DNA of 64,000 nt from Caldimicrobium sp964493015 (GTDB lineage: Bacteria; Desulfobacterota; Thermodesulfobacteria; Thermodesulfobacteriales; Thermodesulfobacteriaceae): NCBI GenBank assembly GCA_964493015.1, contig CAZBLU010000006.1:1-64000 (forward strand). Reading direction: 5' to 3'. Position 1 is the first letter of the stretch, and every line of letters begins with the position of its first letter. Below the pieces are notes generated by a model. That model was given only the letters and a program-made list of their open reading frames with translations. It was not told the origin of the DNA and did no database searches. Shown one piece after another: positions 15,533 to 24,037 of the stretch. The position numbers and the translations under genes are program-made.

Positions 15533-17444
15533 TTCCTTGGTTTAAAGACAAATTTTTAATGGGTAGTTCTACTATAAAGTTAGCACCCCTTTCAGCTTCA
15601 TCAAGATAGAGTCTTCCTCCATGCTTTTCCACGATGGCTAAACTTACAGAGAGGCCAAGGCCTGTGCCCTTACCAGGAGGCTTGGTGGTAAAGAAGGGAT
15701 CAAAGATACGCCCCTTGATTTCTTCTGGTATGCCTGGGCCTGTGTCCTTAAAGGAAATTTGAATTTTCTCTTCCCTTAGGGTGCTTTTAATAGTTAATAT
15801 TTTCTCTGGGGATGACTCCATAGCCTGAATGGCATTGAGGAGCAGATTGAGAAAGACTTGAGACATCTTTTCCTTATCTACGGCAAGTTCTGGTATGTGA
15901 GGGTCAAGCTCCAAGTTGAGCTTGATATTTTCTTTTTCCAAGAGAGAGGAACTTAGCTCTAAAAGATTTATGATAAGGTTATTAATAGAGGTCTTTTCCA
16001 TCTTTAGCTCAGAACTTCTGGTAAAGTTTAAAAGATCCCTAATAAGTCTTTGTATCTTTAAGAGTCCTTCATTAATCAGATCAAAGTAGAGTTGTTTTTC
16101 TTCAGCAGAGAGGTGATCTCTTTGTATTTCTTTGAGGAGGAGTAAGATCCCTGAGAGGGGGTTATTTATCTCGTGGGCAAGCCCTGCCGATACTTGTCCA
16201 ATAGCTGCAAGTTTCTCTGTGAGAATTAGTCTCTCCTCCATTAGTTTTTTCTCAGTTATATCTTCCATTATCTGGACAACCTTGATAACATTTTCTTCTT
16301 TATCATAGACAGGGTATAAAGAGAGATGATAATATCTTCTGTCGTTAGTCTCAAGGAGATCCATATGTAAAGGCTTTTTTTCGTTAAAGACCCTTTCCAC
16401 CAGGTCTCTATAGCAATTCTTATAAGGGCTTTCCTTAAAAGCTGTATTGGAAATCTCTACTTCACAGGCCCTGTTGATTAGGGCTATGGGATGGGTTATG
16501 CTTTCAAAAAGGGTTTCTAAGGTTTTAAAATTCTCATATAAGTCTCTTTGGTATTTATCCAAGTGGTGAGAAAGCTCATTAAAGGATTGAATCAATTCTC
16601 CAATTTCATCTTTACTATCTGTGTGAATAGGGGTTTTCAGAGAGACCTTTCCCTCCCTTAAGGCCCTAAAATGGGCATTAATCCTTTGAAGGGGCTTAAT
16701 GAGCATACTATAAAACAGCCCCTCAAGAACAACAAGGAGAACAAAGGCTGAGGCAACACTTATAGTAAAGATCCCCATCACTTGGGCCTTTATCTCATTT
16801 AAGGCCTCCTTTATAGGGTACCTTACCAGTTCTATACCCATGATATCACCTTCTTTCCAAGGAAGGTTTTCTTTGAGGCTATAATATTTAAAGAGACTCT
16901 TGGGAATTCTATCTAAGGAACTATGACATTGTAAACAGGGTTTTTCCACATAAATAGCTTTGACAATGACTAAGTATTCTTCGTTGTATATCTTTATAAA
17001 ACCTTTCCATACTGATCCTTTATGTTCCTTGCTTACTTTATCAAACAATATATAATGAAATTCTTGAAATTTATTTTTAGGATTAATAGGGAAGGGAGAA
17101 ACCCTCTCATATTTTACCTGAGGAAATTTTTCCTTAAAATAATCCATGACCAATTTACGCACATGGGTGGTGGACATAGCCTCTAAAAGAAATCTATCAT
17201 TGAGTCCTAAGTCTTCGAAGATTTCCATAATAGTTGGTCTGAGATTAAATCTTACATACTTTCCAAGGGCATCCATTTGGGCAAAGACAATGTTCATCTT
17301 TTCATAGGCATTTAAAATCACTTTGTCTTTCAAATAAAAGTAAAAAGCAAGAGATAAAAGACCCGAGAAAAGGGTTAAGATAGAAAATAAAATTAAAAAG
17401 ATTTTACTGGTAAGGGATAGACTTTGGTAAAATTGTTTATTCAT
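15525..17444 (-). CDS. Membrane sensor kinase with periplasmic c-type heme (DUF3365) domain
   Basis: A 639-residue histidine kinase. TM1 is at about 13-37. A periplasmic DUF3365/Tll0287-like domain (about 40-215) carries C170-LQ-C173-H174, a covalent heme site. TM2 is at about 222-246, HAMP at 246-300, a PAS-like domain at 305-400, the DHp with H424 in GLAHEINNPL, and a GHKL ATPase with NLLLNAIQAM, DTGPGIP and GTGLGLS. A heme in the sensor domain suggests detection of redox state or a small gas; this is inference. It pairs with the sigma-54 activator downstream. Confidence 0.93.
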   Translation of the reverse strand: MNKQFYQSLSLTSKIFLILFSILTLFSGLLSLAFYFYLKDKVILNAYEKMNIVFAQMDALGKYVRFNLRPTIMEIFEDLGLNDRFLLEAMSTTHVRKLVMDYFKEKFPQVKYERVSPFPINPKNKFQEFHYILFDKVSKEHKGSVWKGFIKIYNEEYLVIVKAIYVEKPCLQCHSSLDRIPKSLFKYYSLKENLPWKEGDIMGIELVRYPIKEALNEIKAQVMGIFTISVASAFVLLVVLEGLFYSMLIKPLQRINAHFRALREGKVSLKTPIHTDSKDEIGELIQSFNELSHHLDKYQRDLYENFKTLETLFESITHPIALINRACEVEISNTAFKESPYKNCYRDLVERVFNEKKPLHMDLLETNDRRYYHLSLYPVYDKEENVIKVVQIMEDITEKKLMEERLILTEKLAAIGQVSAGLAHEINNPLSGILLLLKEIQRDHLSAEEKQLYFDLINEGLLKIQRLIRDLLNFTRSSELKMEKTSINNLIINLLELSSSLLEKENIKLNLELDPHIPELAVDKEKMSQVFLNLLLNAIQAMESSPEKILTIKSTLREEKIQISFKDTGPGIPEEIKGRIFDPFFTTKPPGKGTGLGLSVSLAIVEKHGGRLYLDEAERGANFIVELPIKNLSLNQGND

Positions 17445-17456
17445 CTAAATTTTATA

Positions 17457-17485
17457 ATTTTAAACCTTAATAGGTTAAATCTCAA
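17457..17485 (-). promoter_or_regulatory. Promoter of the two-component operon with a palindrome in the spacer
   Basis: On the minus strand TTGAGA (17480-17485), 17 bp, TAAAAT (17457-17462). The spacer contains the 14-bp inverted repeat AACCT-TAAT-AGGTT (17463-17476), well placed for a repressor. The leader to ATG 17444 would be short, with no strong ribosome binding site. Confidence 0.5.
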
Positions 17486-17595
17486 GCCCTCATAGAGCCT
17501 ATGTTTTTTTGGACTTTGTCTCACTTTTTACTTCTCAGAGCTAAAGCCATACTGAAAATTCAAACTCTTCCTCAATCTTTTAGAGGCCAAAGAAC

Positions 17596-17611
17596 TTGGG
17601 CAAAAGCCCAA
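17596..17611 (+). promoter_or_regulatory. Hairpin in the DAHP synthase leader, possible attenuator
   Basis: TTGGGC-AAAA-GCCCAA forms a 6-bp stem with a tetraloop and is followed by AGTTTTGTTT. It lies 75 bp before the DAHP synthase ATG. It may be a weak terminator or attenuator for the aromatic pathway gene. No Trp- or Phe-rich leader peptide was convincing. Confidence 0.35.
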
Positions 17612-17685
17612 AGTTTTGTTTATTCTTGCATTTTCGGAAATTTAGATTTAATTAAAAAAGATAATAAGACTAAAGGGAGGTCCAT

Positions 17686-18798
17686 ATGATTATAATTCTT
17701 GAGCCTCATATAACTCAAGATAGCAAAGAGTTTAAGGACCTTATGGAGTATCTCAAGCGATTTCCCCACTTACAAATCAAGGTGATGGAGCACAAGGGGG
17801 TTACTCGTTCGCTCATTGAGGTTCATCTTATCGGGGAGGATTATATGGTACCTCAAGAAGAAATAGAGAACTTGCCAGGAGTTGAAAAGGCCATAAAAGT
17901 AACTGCTAAGTATAGATTGTTGGGGAGGCATGGAGCCCTTAGCGATTTTGGATTTGAATATCAAGGGCTCCAGTTTAGTCAGGATACCTTTCACATTTTT
18001 GCTGGTCCTTGTGCAGTAGATACTTACGAGAATACGGAAGCTATCTTTAAGGCCCTAAAAGAGGTGGGGCTTTGCTGTGCCCGTATGGGAGCCTACAAGC
18101 CTCGCACCTCTCCTTATGATTTTCAGGGACATGGCAAGGCCTGTCTCCCATGGCTCTTTGATTTGGCAGGTAAGTATGGCATAAAGGTCATTGCCATGGA
18201 GGTTCTTGCCCCCCATCATATTGAAGAGATCAAAGAAGCCTTAGAAAGGGCTGGGAATCCCTGTGGAGTCATTCTCCAGATTGGCACAAGGAATGCCCAA
18301 AATTTTGAGCTCTTAAAGGAAGTAGGGAGACAGATGGAATTTCCTGTGCTATATAAAAGAGGATATGGTCTTTCCTTAGAAGAAAGTCTCAATGCCGCTG
18401 AATATATTGCCTCTGAGGGTAATACTAAAATTATCTTCTGTTTGAGAGGCGTGCGCACTCATTTAGGTGACCCCCATAGGAATTTAGTTGATTTTGCCCA
18501 TGTTCCTGTAGTCAAGAGACTTACGAGGCTTCCTGTCTGTGTTGATCCTTCTCACCCTATAGGTTCTAAAGTTAAGGCTCCAGATGGAATTCGAGATATC
18601 TATCATGTTACGGCCCAGGGGGTTATTGCTGGAGCCAATGCTGTTTTAGTTGAATTTCATCCTTCCCCAGAAAAGGCCCTCTGTGACGGCCCTCAGAGTT
18701 TACCTCTTTCTGAGCTTCCTTTATTCCTGGATTATGTCTACAAGGTTAGAGAAACTTATCTGCAGCTACAAAAGATGGTTGCTGAGGCCAAAATCTAA
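17686..18798 (+). CDS. aroF: 3-deoxy-7-phosphoheptulonate synthase (DAHP synthase, AroF type I-beta)
   Basis: First step of the shikimate pathway: phosphoenolpyruvate plus erythrose 4-phosphate gives DAHP. It has 370 residues. An N-terminal ferredoxin-like regulatory domain (about 1-75) precedes the TIM barrel. Barrel landmarks are FAGPCAVD (about 104-111), ARMGAYKPRTSPYDFQG (126-142), ILQIGTRNAQNF, VLYKRGY and the metal-binding DPSHPIGSK. The N-terminal domain is typical of Thermotoga-type enzymes, in which it mediates feedback inhibition by Phe or Tyr. A GGGAGG ribosome binding site precedes ATG. Confidence 0.95.
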   Translation: MIIILEPHITQDSKEFKDLMEYLKRFPHLQIKVMEHKGVTRSLIEVHLIGEDYMVPQEEIENLPGVEKAIKVTAKYRLLGRHGALSDFGFEYQGLQFSQDTFHIFAGPCAVDTYENTEAIFKALKEVGLCCARMGAYKPRTSPYDFQGHGKACLPWLFDLAGKYGIKVIAMEVLAPHHIEEIKEALERAGNPCGVILQIGTRNAQNFELLKEVGRQMEFPVLYKRGYGLSLEESLNAAEYIASEGNTKIIFCLRGVRTHLGDPHRNLVDFAHVPVVKRLTRLPVCVDPSHPIGSKVKAPDGIRDIYHVTAQGVIAGANAVLVEFHPSPEKALCDGPQSLPLSELPLFLDYVYKVRETYLQLQKMVAEAKI

Positions 18799-18812
18799 TT
18801 TGAGGGATAGTG

Positions 18813-20186
18813 ATGAGGGTAAGTCCTTATATCTTCAGGGAGTATGATATTAGAGGCAAGGTGGGAGAAGATTTTACGGAAGAAGTGGTAACTTTAATTG
18901 GAAAGGCCTATGGCACCTATGTTAAAAGAAGGGGTGGTAAAAGGGTAGTTTGTGGCCGAGATGGAAGGCTTTCTGGTCCAACCCTTCAAAGGGCTCTAAT
19001 GGAGGGAATTCTCTCTACTGGTATTGATGTTATAGACATTGGGGTAACTCCTACCCCTGTTATGTATTTTTCCCTCTTTAGATTAGAGGAAATCGGGGGA
19101 GGTATACAAGTCACTGGCTCTCATAATCCCCCAGAATTTAACGGTCTAAAAATCTGCGTAGGTAAAGAGACCATTTTTGGAAGTGAGATTCAGAGATTGC
19201 GAGATCTTATAGAAAGGGAAGATTTTGAGAAGGGTGAAGGTAGGTATTCAGAGAGGGATGTCCTTAAAGACTATATTGATTATCTGGTAGAAAATATTAC
19301 CTTGGAGAGGCCTCTCAAGCTTGCTCTTGATCCTGGAAATGGTGTGTGTGCCCTTACAGCTCCTGAAATATTTAAAAGGCTTGGTTGTGAGATCGAATGC
19401 CTTTTCTGTGAGCTTGATGGCACTTTTCCAAATCACCATCCTGATCCTGTAGTTCCTGAAAATTTGCAGTATCTTAAGGAGGCTGTGGTTAAGAAAGGGC
19501 TTGAAGCAGGTTTTGGTTATGACGGGGATGGTGATAGGCTTGGAGTTATTGATGACCAAGGTAATATCATTTGGGGAGATCAGCTCTTATTAATCTTTGC
19601 CGAAGATCTATTAAAAAGCCATCCTGGGGCTAAGATCATTGGTGAGGTTAAATGTTCAAGAGTTCTCTATGAGACTATCGAAAAGCTTGGGGGAAGGCCT
19701 ATTATGTGGAAAACAGGCCACTCCCTTATCAAGGGAAAGATGAAGGAAGAAGGTGCCCTTCTTGCAGGAGAGATGAGTGGGCATCTCTTTTTTGCAGACC
19801 GCTGGTTTGGCTTTGATGATGGTGTTTATGCCAGCCTTCGCTTAGCCGAAATCCTCTCAAGGAGTCCCAAGCCACTATCCTCATTCCTTGAAGGTATACC
19901 TAAAATGATTTCTACCCCTGAGATAAGAAGACCTTGCCCTGATGAAATAAAATTCCAAGTGGTTGCCGACTTGGTAAAGGCATTTAAAGAAGAGGGTTTA
20001 AAGGTTATAGATGTGGATGGAGCACGCATCGAATTTAAGGAGGGTTGGGCCTTAGTTAGGGCCTCTAACACCCAGCCAGTGCTTGTCCTTAGGTTTGAAG
20101 CAGAAAGTGAGGACTTTCTCACCAAACTGCAAGAAAGGGTTTATGCCTCTTTGGAAAAGACCTTAAGCAAATATGGAGTCTCTTAA
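18813..20186 (+). CDS. Phosphomannomutase/phosphoglucomutase
   Basis: Alpha-D-phosphohexomutase interconverting 1- and 6-phosphates of glucose or mannose, feeding surface sugar synthesis. It has 457 residues from ATG 18813 (in-frame GTG at 18810; GAGGG spacing favours ATG). The phosphoserine loop is VTGSHNPPEFNGLK with S103, the metal loop is DGDGDRLG near 237, the sugar-binding loop is GEMSGHLFF, and the phosphate loop RASNTQP is near the C-terminus. The GEMSGH loop is the AlgC-type bifunctional signature. Its 3' end overlaps the DciA-like gene by 14 bp. Confidence 0.93.
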   Translation: MRVSPYIFREYDIRGKVGEDFTEEVVTLIGKAYGTYVKRRGGKRVVCGRDGRLSGPTLQRALMEGILSTGIDVIDIGVTPTPVMYFSLFRLEEIGGGIQVTGSHNPPEFNGLKICVGKETIFGSEIQRLRDLIEREDFEKGEGRYSERDVLKDYIDYLVENITLERPLKLALDPGNGVCALTAPEIFKRLGCEIECLFCELDGTFPNHHPDPVVPENLQYLKEAVVKKGLEAGFGYDGDGDRLGVIDDQGNIIWGDQLLLIFAEDLLKSHPGAKIIGEVKCSRVLYETIEKLGGRPIMWKTGHSLIKGKMKEEGALLAGEMSGHLFFADRWFGFDDGVYASLRLAEILSRSPKPLSSFLEGIPKMISTPEIRRPCPDEIKFQVVADLVKAFKEEGLKVIDVDGARIEFKEGWALVRASNTQPVLVLRFEAESEDFLTKLQERVYASLEKTLSKYGVS

Positions 20187-20634
20187 AAATTTAGCCTTAA
20201 AATTGAGACTTCCTCCCAAGGTAAGAGAAAATCTAAGGATAATTACCTTCATGAGGAGGGTTTGGCCTGAAGTTTTAGGTGACAAGGCCGATGTGGCTTT
20301 CCCTTTGTCTTTTGATGAGGGGATTCTTTATGTAGGGGTTACAGATCACTATGAACTCCAAAATTTGTCTTCTCAACATGAAAGGATCCTTCAAAAATTA
20401 AGGGCCTTATATCCAGCAGAGGAAAAATTTCCCCTAAGGGTGATAAAGTTTCTCTATCGCCCAGCACCTTTTTCTAAGGTTTCTCCTGAGATACCAAAGA
20501 GGCAGGGAGTATTTTATCCTGAGGACCAGTGGAGGGAGGTTGAGGCCCTTTGTCATAATATTCTTGATAGTGAGCTTGGGAAACTTCTATTAAGAGTTGT
20601 GAGAAGTTATCGAAAAAATATCATCTCCGATTAA
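20173..20634 (+). CDS. dciA: DciA-like helicase loader (DUF721)
   Basis: A 153-residue protein of the DUF721 family, which in many bacteria delivers DnaB to the origin in place of DnaC/DnaI. Typical features are the WPEVLGDKADVAFPLSF segment (about 31-47), the GILYVGVTDHYELQNLS stretch (50-66) and the FPLRVIKFLY strand (about 88-97). The C-terminal extension of about 50 residues is unlike short DUF721 proteins and carries no recognised motif. It overlaps the mutase gene, so it is probably co-translated. Confidence 0.75.
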   Translation: MESLKNLALKLRLPPKVRENLRIITFMRRVWPEVLGDKADVAFPLSFDEGILYVGVTDHYELQNLSSQHERILQKLRALYPAEEKFPLRVIKFLYRPAPFSKVSPEIPKRQGVFYPEDQWREVEALCHNILDSELGKLLLRVVRSYRKNIISD

Positions 20635-20684
20635 ATCTCCTGCTATTTACTTAGACCTTTACTTCAAATAATTGAAAATTACCC

Positions 20685-20714
20685 TTGACTTTAATATTCT
20701 ATTTATTATATAAA
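20685..20714 (+). promoter_or_regulatory. Sigma-70-type promoter of the universal stress protein gene
   Basis: TTGACT (20685-20690), 18 bp, TATAAA (20709-20714). The leader to ATG 20750 is about 28 nt and contains AGGAGGAGG. Confidence 0.65.
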
Positions 20715-20749
20715 AATCTAAAGAAAAAAATTAGTAGGAGGAGGCCTTT

Positions 20750-21241
20750 ATGGGGGAGATCAAAAAGATTATGGTTCCAGTTGATTTTTCTGATGTGGCC
20801 CCAGTGGTAGCTAAATGGGCTAAAGATTTTGCCAAAAAAGTGGAGGCAGAAATTCTTGTGGCCTATGTGTTGGAGGATCTTACAGCTTACGAGGGAATCT
20901 ATGTGGATGTCAAAACTTTGACTGAGCTTGAGATGACCCTTATGGAAGGTGCCAGAAAGTCTATGGACGACTTTATCAAAGAGCATTTTGCAGATTATCC
21001 TCAAGTGGAATCAGTAATTGAGAAAGGGGATGTAGTTGAGACCTTAATAAGAATTGCCCAGGAAAAGGGGGTTGATCTGATTGTTATGGGCACCCATGGC
21101 AGAAAGGGGCTTGATAAAATACTCTTTGGTAGTGTAGCCGAGGGCGTGGTTAAGAACTCTCCCATCCCTGTGGTCACTATCAATCCCTACAGAGCAGGCC
21201 TATTAAAGTTAGAAGAAGAGGAATTAATAGAGGGAACCTAA
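20750..21241 (+). CDS. Universal stress protein (UspA family)
   Basis: A single Usp domain of 163 residues. It starts with the strand KKIMVPVDFSDVA and ends with the ATP-binding motif GTHGRKGLDKILFGSVAEGVVKNSPIPVV (about residues 113-143, split here by description: G-x2-G-x9-G-S). It is therefore the ATP-binding type. Monocistronic with its own strong promoter. The precise stress is unknown. Confidence 0.94.
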   Translation: MGEIKKIMVPVDFSDVAPVVAKWAKDFAKKVEAEILVAYVLEDLTAYEGIYVDVKTLTELEMTLMEGARKSMDDFIKEHFADYPQVESVIEKGDVVETLIRIAQEKGVDLIVMGTHGRKGLDKILFGSVAEGVVKNSPIPVVTINPYRAGLLKLEEEELIEGT

Positions 21242-21247
21242 GAAAGG

Positions 21248-22162
21248 TTATTTTAGGGCTTTAAGCCTTTTTTCGGCCTCCTTTGCCTCAGGGGAGCCTG
21301 GGTAGGTTTTTATTATTTTTCTATAAAGTATCTCTGCTGCCTTTTTGTCCTTTAAAGCTATAAAGGCTTCAGCCTGTTTTAACATAGCCTTTGGTTTTAA
21401 AGGATTTACCCCAGGTTGCTCTATGAGTTTTTGATATTCTAAAATAGCGGTTTCATAATCCTTTTCCTTGAAGGCAATCTCGCCAAGATAAAAATGGGTT
21501 TGGCCAACCCATTTCCCTTTAGGGAAGAGCTTGAGATATTCTTCCCAGAGGGCCTTAGCTCCTTTGAGGTCACCCTTCTCATAGAGGTTAAAAGCTTTTT
21601 GGAAATAGTCTTCTTCTTTGAAGGATTCTTTAAAGGTCTTAGTTTGATTGGCAGGTGCTTCGACTTTTGGTTTAACCTCTGTTATAGTGGCGTTAGTAGG
21701 AGTTTGAGGAGTGGTTTGATTTGTAATCTTTTTTGTTTCCTCTTCTTTAGCCTTGGTTTCATTAGCTAAGAGGGCTTCTATTTTTCTGATCTTTAAATCT
21801 AAGGCTTCTATCCTTGTGGTAAGGTCTTCCCAGGCCTTTCTTTGCGTCTTTCCTTCGGCTTCTCTTTGAAAATGGAGTTCCTCTATCTTACTTTGCAGAG
21901 CCGTTAACTCCTTTCGTTGTTCCTCTATGTCTGAAAGAAGTTTACTTTGGGCCTGAAGGAACTTATTACTTAATTCCTTGGAGAGCTTACTTTCTAAAAA
22001 ATCCATTTTCTTTTCAAGTTCTATCAATTTGGTCTCCTGCATCTTGGACTGAGTTTCCAAGTTAAGCACCTTTATCTTAAGGCTTGAGAGCTCGTCATCC
22101 TGTAAGGCTAAACAACCAGTGAGTAAACTTGACAGAATAATCAAGAAATATAGTTTTTTCAT
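21248..22162 (-). CDS. CpoB/YbgF-like lipoprotein with coiled coil and TPRs
   Basis: Envelope protein of 304 residues. A lipobox LLTGC places the modified Cys at 17. A long coiled coil (about 24-135) and a Thr/Lys-rich linker are followed by C-terminal tetratricopeptide repeats (about 185-304). This is the plan of CpoB, which coordinates peptidoglycan synthesis with Tol-Pal outer-membrane constriction. E. coli CpoB is periplasmic rather than lipidated, and no tol or pal genes are adjacent here, so the role is inferred from architecture. Confidence 0.8.
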   Translation of the reverse strand: MKKLYFLIILSSLLTGCLALQDDELSSLKIKVLNLETQSKMQETKLIELEKKMDFLESKLSKELSNKFLQAQSKLLSDIEEQRKELTALQSKIEELHFQREAEGKTQRKAWEDLTTRIEALDLKIRKIEALLANETKAKEEETKKITNQTTPQTPTNATITEVKPKVEAPANQTKTFKESFKEEDYFQKAFNLYEKGDLKGAKALWEEYLKLFPKGKWVGQTHFYLGEIAFKEKDYETAILEYQKLIEQPGVNPLKPKAMLKQAEAFIALKDKKAAEILYRKIIKTYPGSPEAKEAEKRLKALK

Positions 22163-22164
22163 TT

Positions 22165-22962
22165 TTAGGCCTCCTTCTTCGATAAATAATTTTCTACTAC
22201 CTCAGTTAAGTCGTAGGGTAGGTTTTCATTATACCAGGAGATTTTATCTTCAGCAAAGTATTTAAGGGTAAAAACGATAAGAGGTAATTCCCTCTTTACT
22301 CCTTCTTCTCTTATTTTTTGAAAGAGGAGATTCTTTTCTCCCTCTCTTTCTCTAAGGCCTTTTAGATGGTATTTGAGAAGTACTTGTTCTGTGTGATTCC
22401 AGAGAGGTAGCCATTCAGATGTTCGTATGGGGAATCTTACGAAGGTTAAGGGTGGGCCCTCGTCAAGCTCAGGTGTAGCCCGATGGATCATAACGCCTGT
22501 TTCTGCGCTCCTTGCACTTATGAGTTGCCAGATAACCTCTTGCCAGGTCCCCTTAGGGCCACCTGGAAGGGCTGGATGTAGATTAAGAAGGGGCAGCCTC
22601 TCGCAAAATTCTGCAGAGGCCACCCACATATAACCAGCAAGCATCCCTAAGTCCACCTCTTCAGGAAGCCTCTTTAAAACCTCCTGGTGATAAAGTTTTC
22701 TCCAGCTTTCAAGATCCTTTTTCCTAAGTTCTGGTTCAAAGCGGAGGGCTGAAAAGGATATGACCTTTAGATTCATTTTATCTCTTGCCTCTTCTATGAA
22801 GGCTTTAGCCTGAGGGCTTTCATCAGCCTCTTTACTTACAAAGACATAGCTAATCTCAAGGGGTAGAAAACCTTCACGCATCTTTTGATAAACTATTTTC
22901 AAAAGAGAGAGGGCAGCTTCATCCCTTGCGGTGGTAAACCAACCTATCTTTTTAGTAGCCAT
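22165..22962 (-). CDS. Formyltransferase-family protein (PurN-like)
   Basis: A 265-residue protein with a formyl-transfer N-terminal fold. The catalytic-type motif N127-L-H129-PALPGGPKG and the downstream Asp in ELDEGPPL (about 165) match N10-formyltetrahydrofolate-dependent enzymes such as PurN. The N-terminus is unusual for PurN, and an extra segment of about 60 residues follows the core, so the substrate may not be GAR. It is embedded between the dGTPase-like and CpoB-like genes, with 1-2 bp spacing. Confidence 0.65.
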   Translation of the reverse strand: MATKKIGWFTTARDEAALSLLKIVYQKMREGFLPLEISYVFVSKEADESPQAKAFIEEARDKMNLKVISFSALRFEPELRKKDLESWRKLYHQEVLKRLPEEVDLGMLAGYMWVASAEFCERLPLLNLHPALPGGPKGTWQEVIWQLISARSAETGVMIHRATPELDEGPPLTFVRFPIRTSEWLPLWNHTEQVLLKYHLKGLREREGEKNLLFQKIREEGVKRELPLIVFTLKYFAEDKISWYNENLPYDLTEVVENYLSKKEA

Positions 22963-22963
22963 C

Positions 22964-24037
22964 TCAAAAAGACACCTCCTCTGGTAAGTTTAAACCCCAG
23001 GGTTTGGGGATAAAGTGTTCATAATATTGATAAAGGGCAAAGCGATCTGTCATCCCCGAGATATAGTCTGCTATTAGACGGGAGAGGTTTTCCTCAGGAA
23101 AAAGCTCTCTCGCCTTAGTGAGATACTCAATTTTCTCAAAGTTTTTTTCGTAATATTCATAGAGGGCATAAAGGATCTTTTTAGCCTTTTCAAATTCCTT
23201 TCTTACTAATGGGGAAAAGTAAACCTTTTCAAAGAGAAAATCTCTCAAAATTTCTAAAGCCCTAAGTTTGGTTGGTTCCATGGCTATTTTTTCCCAGTTT
23301 GCTTCCATAGTGGTATAAATGATACTTTTAATGAGGGTATCAATCCTTTCTGCATGGGTTTCCCCAAGAGTTTTTCTTACCTCCCAGGGCAGGTCTTCCC
23401 TTTTTATTATACCTGCCCTCAAGGCGTCATCAATGTCATGGTTTACATAGGCAATGACATCAGAAAATCTCACAGTTTGTGCCTCAAGAGAGATATTTTC
23501 CTCGTCCTGCACACTAATGGGCCCTTTGCCTTTAGAATGTTTTAATATACCTATGCGCACTTCATAGGTTAAATTTAGGCCATGCCCTTCCTTTTCCAAA
23601 AAATCAACCACCCTTAAGCTTTGTTCATAATGTCTAAAACCTCCAGGTAGTATTTCATTCAATACTTCTTCTCCTGCATGTCCAAAGGGGGTGTGCCCCA
23701 GGTCATGGCCAAGGGCTATGGCCTCTGTTAGAGGTTCATTTAATTTTAAGGCCCTGGCAAGGGTTCGGGCAATTTGAGCTACCTCTAAGGTGTGAGTAAG
23801 CCTTGTTCGGTAGTGATCTCCTCTGGGTGCAAGAAAGACCTGGGTCTTGTGTTTAAGGCGCCTAAAGGCCTTAGAGTGAATTATACGGTCTCGATCCCTC
23901 TCAAAGGCAGTGCGGATTTCACACTCGCACTCAGGTCTAAGCCGACCTTTAGAAAATTTAGATTTTTGAGCCCTGGGGGACAGTTGAACAAATTCTTCCT
24001 CTTCTTTAATTTCCCGAATGTTTTTATAACTTGACAT
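22964..24037 (-). CDS. dgt: dGTPase-like HD-domain triphosphohydrolase
   Basis: A 357-residue HD hydrolase of the deoxyguanosinetriphosphate triphosphohydrolase-like group, which removes tripolyphosphate from dNTPs. HD metal ligands are H82 (RLTHTLEV), H111-D112 (GHDLGHTPFGH) and a late Asp in RFSDVIAYVNHDIDDA (about 192-207). The N-terminal signature is FERDRDRIIHSKAFRRLKHKTQV (46-68, given as two blocks: FERDRDRIIHS and AFRRLKHKTQV). Its start overlaps recJ by 14 bp. Confidence 0.92.
   Translation of the reverse strand: MSSYKNIREIKEEEEFVQLSPRAQKSKFSKGRLRPECECEIRTAFERDRDRIIHSKAFRRLKHKTQVFLAPRGDHYRTRLTHTLEVAQIARTLARALKLNEPLTEAIALGHDLGHTPFGHAGEEVLNEILPGGFRHYEQSLRVVDFLEKEGHGLNLTYEVRIGILKHSKGKGPISVQDEENISLEAQTVRFSDVIAYVNHDIDDALRAGIIKREDLPWEVRKTLGETHAERIDTLIKSIIYTTMEANWEKIAMEPTKLRALEILRDFLFEKVYFSPLVRKEFEKAKKILYALYEYYEKNFEKIEYLTKARELFPEENLSRLIADYISGMTDRFALYQYYEHFIPKPWGLNLPEEVSF

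Noticed and set aside
17501..17689. Plus-strand 62-codon frame before DAHP synthase
   Set aside because: No ribosome binding site, ends inside the next start region and contains the leader hairpin; likely leader RNA.
21235..21249. Terminator between usp and the CpoB-like gene
   Set aside because: Only a 5-bp stem AACCT/AGGTT; insufficient.
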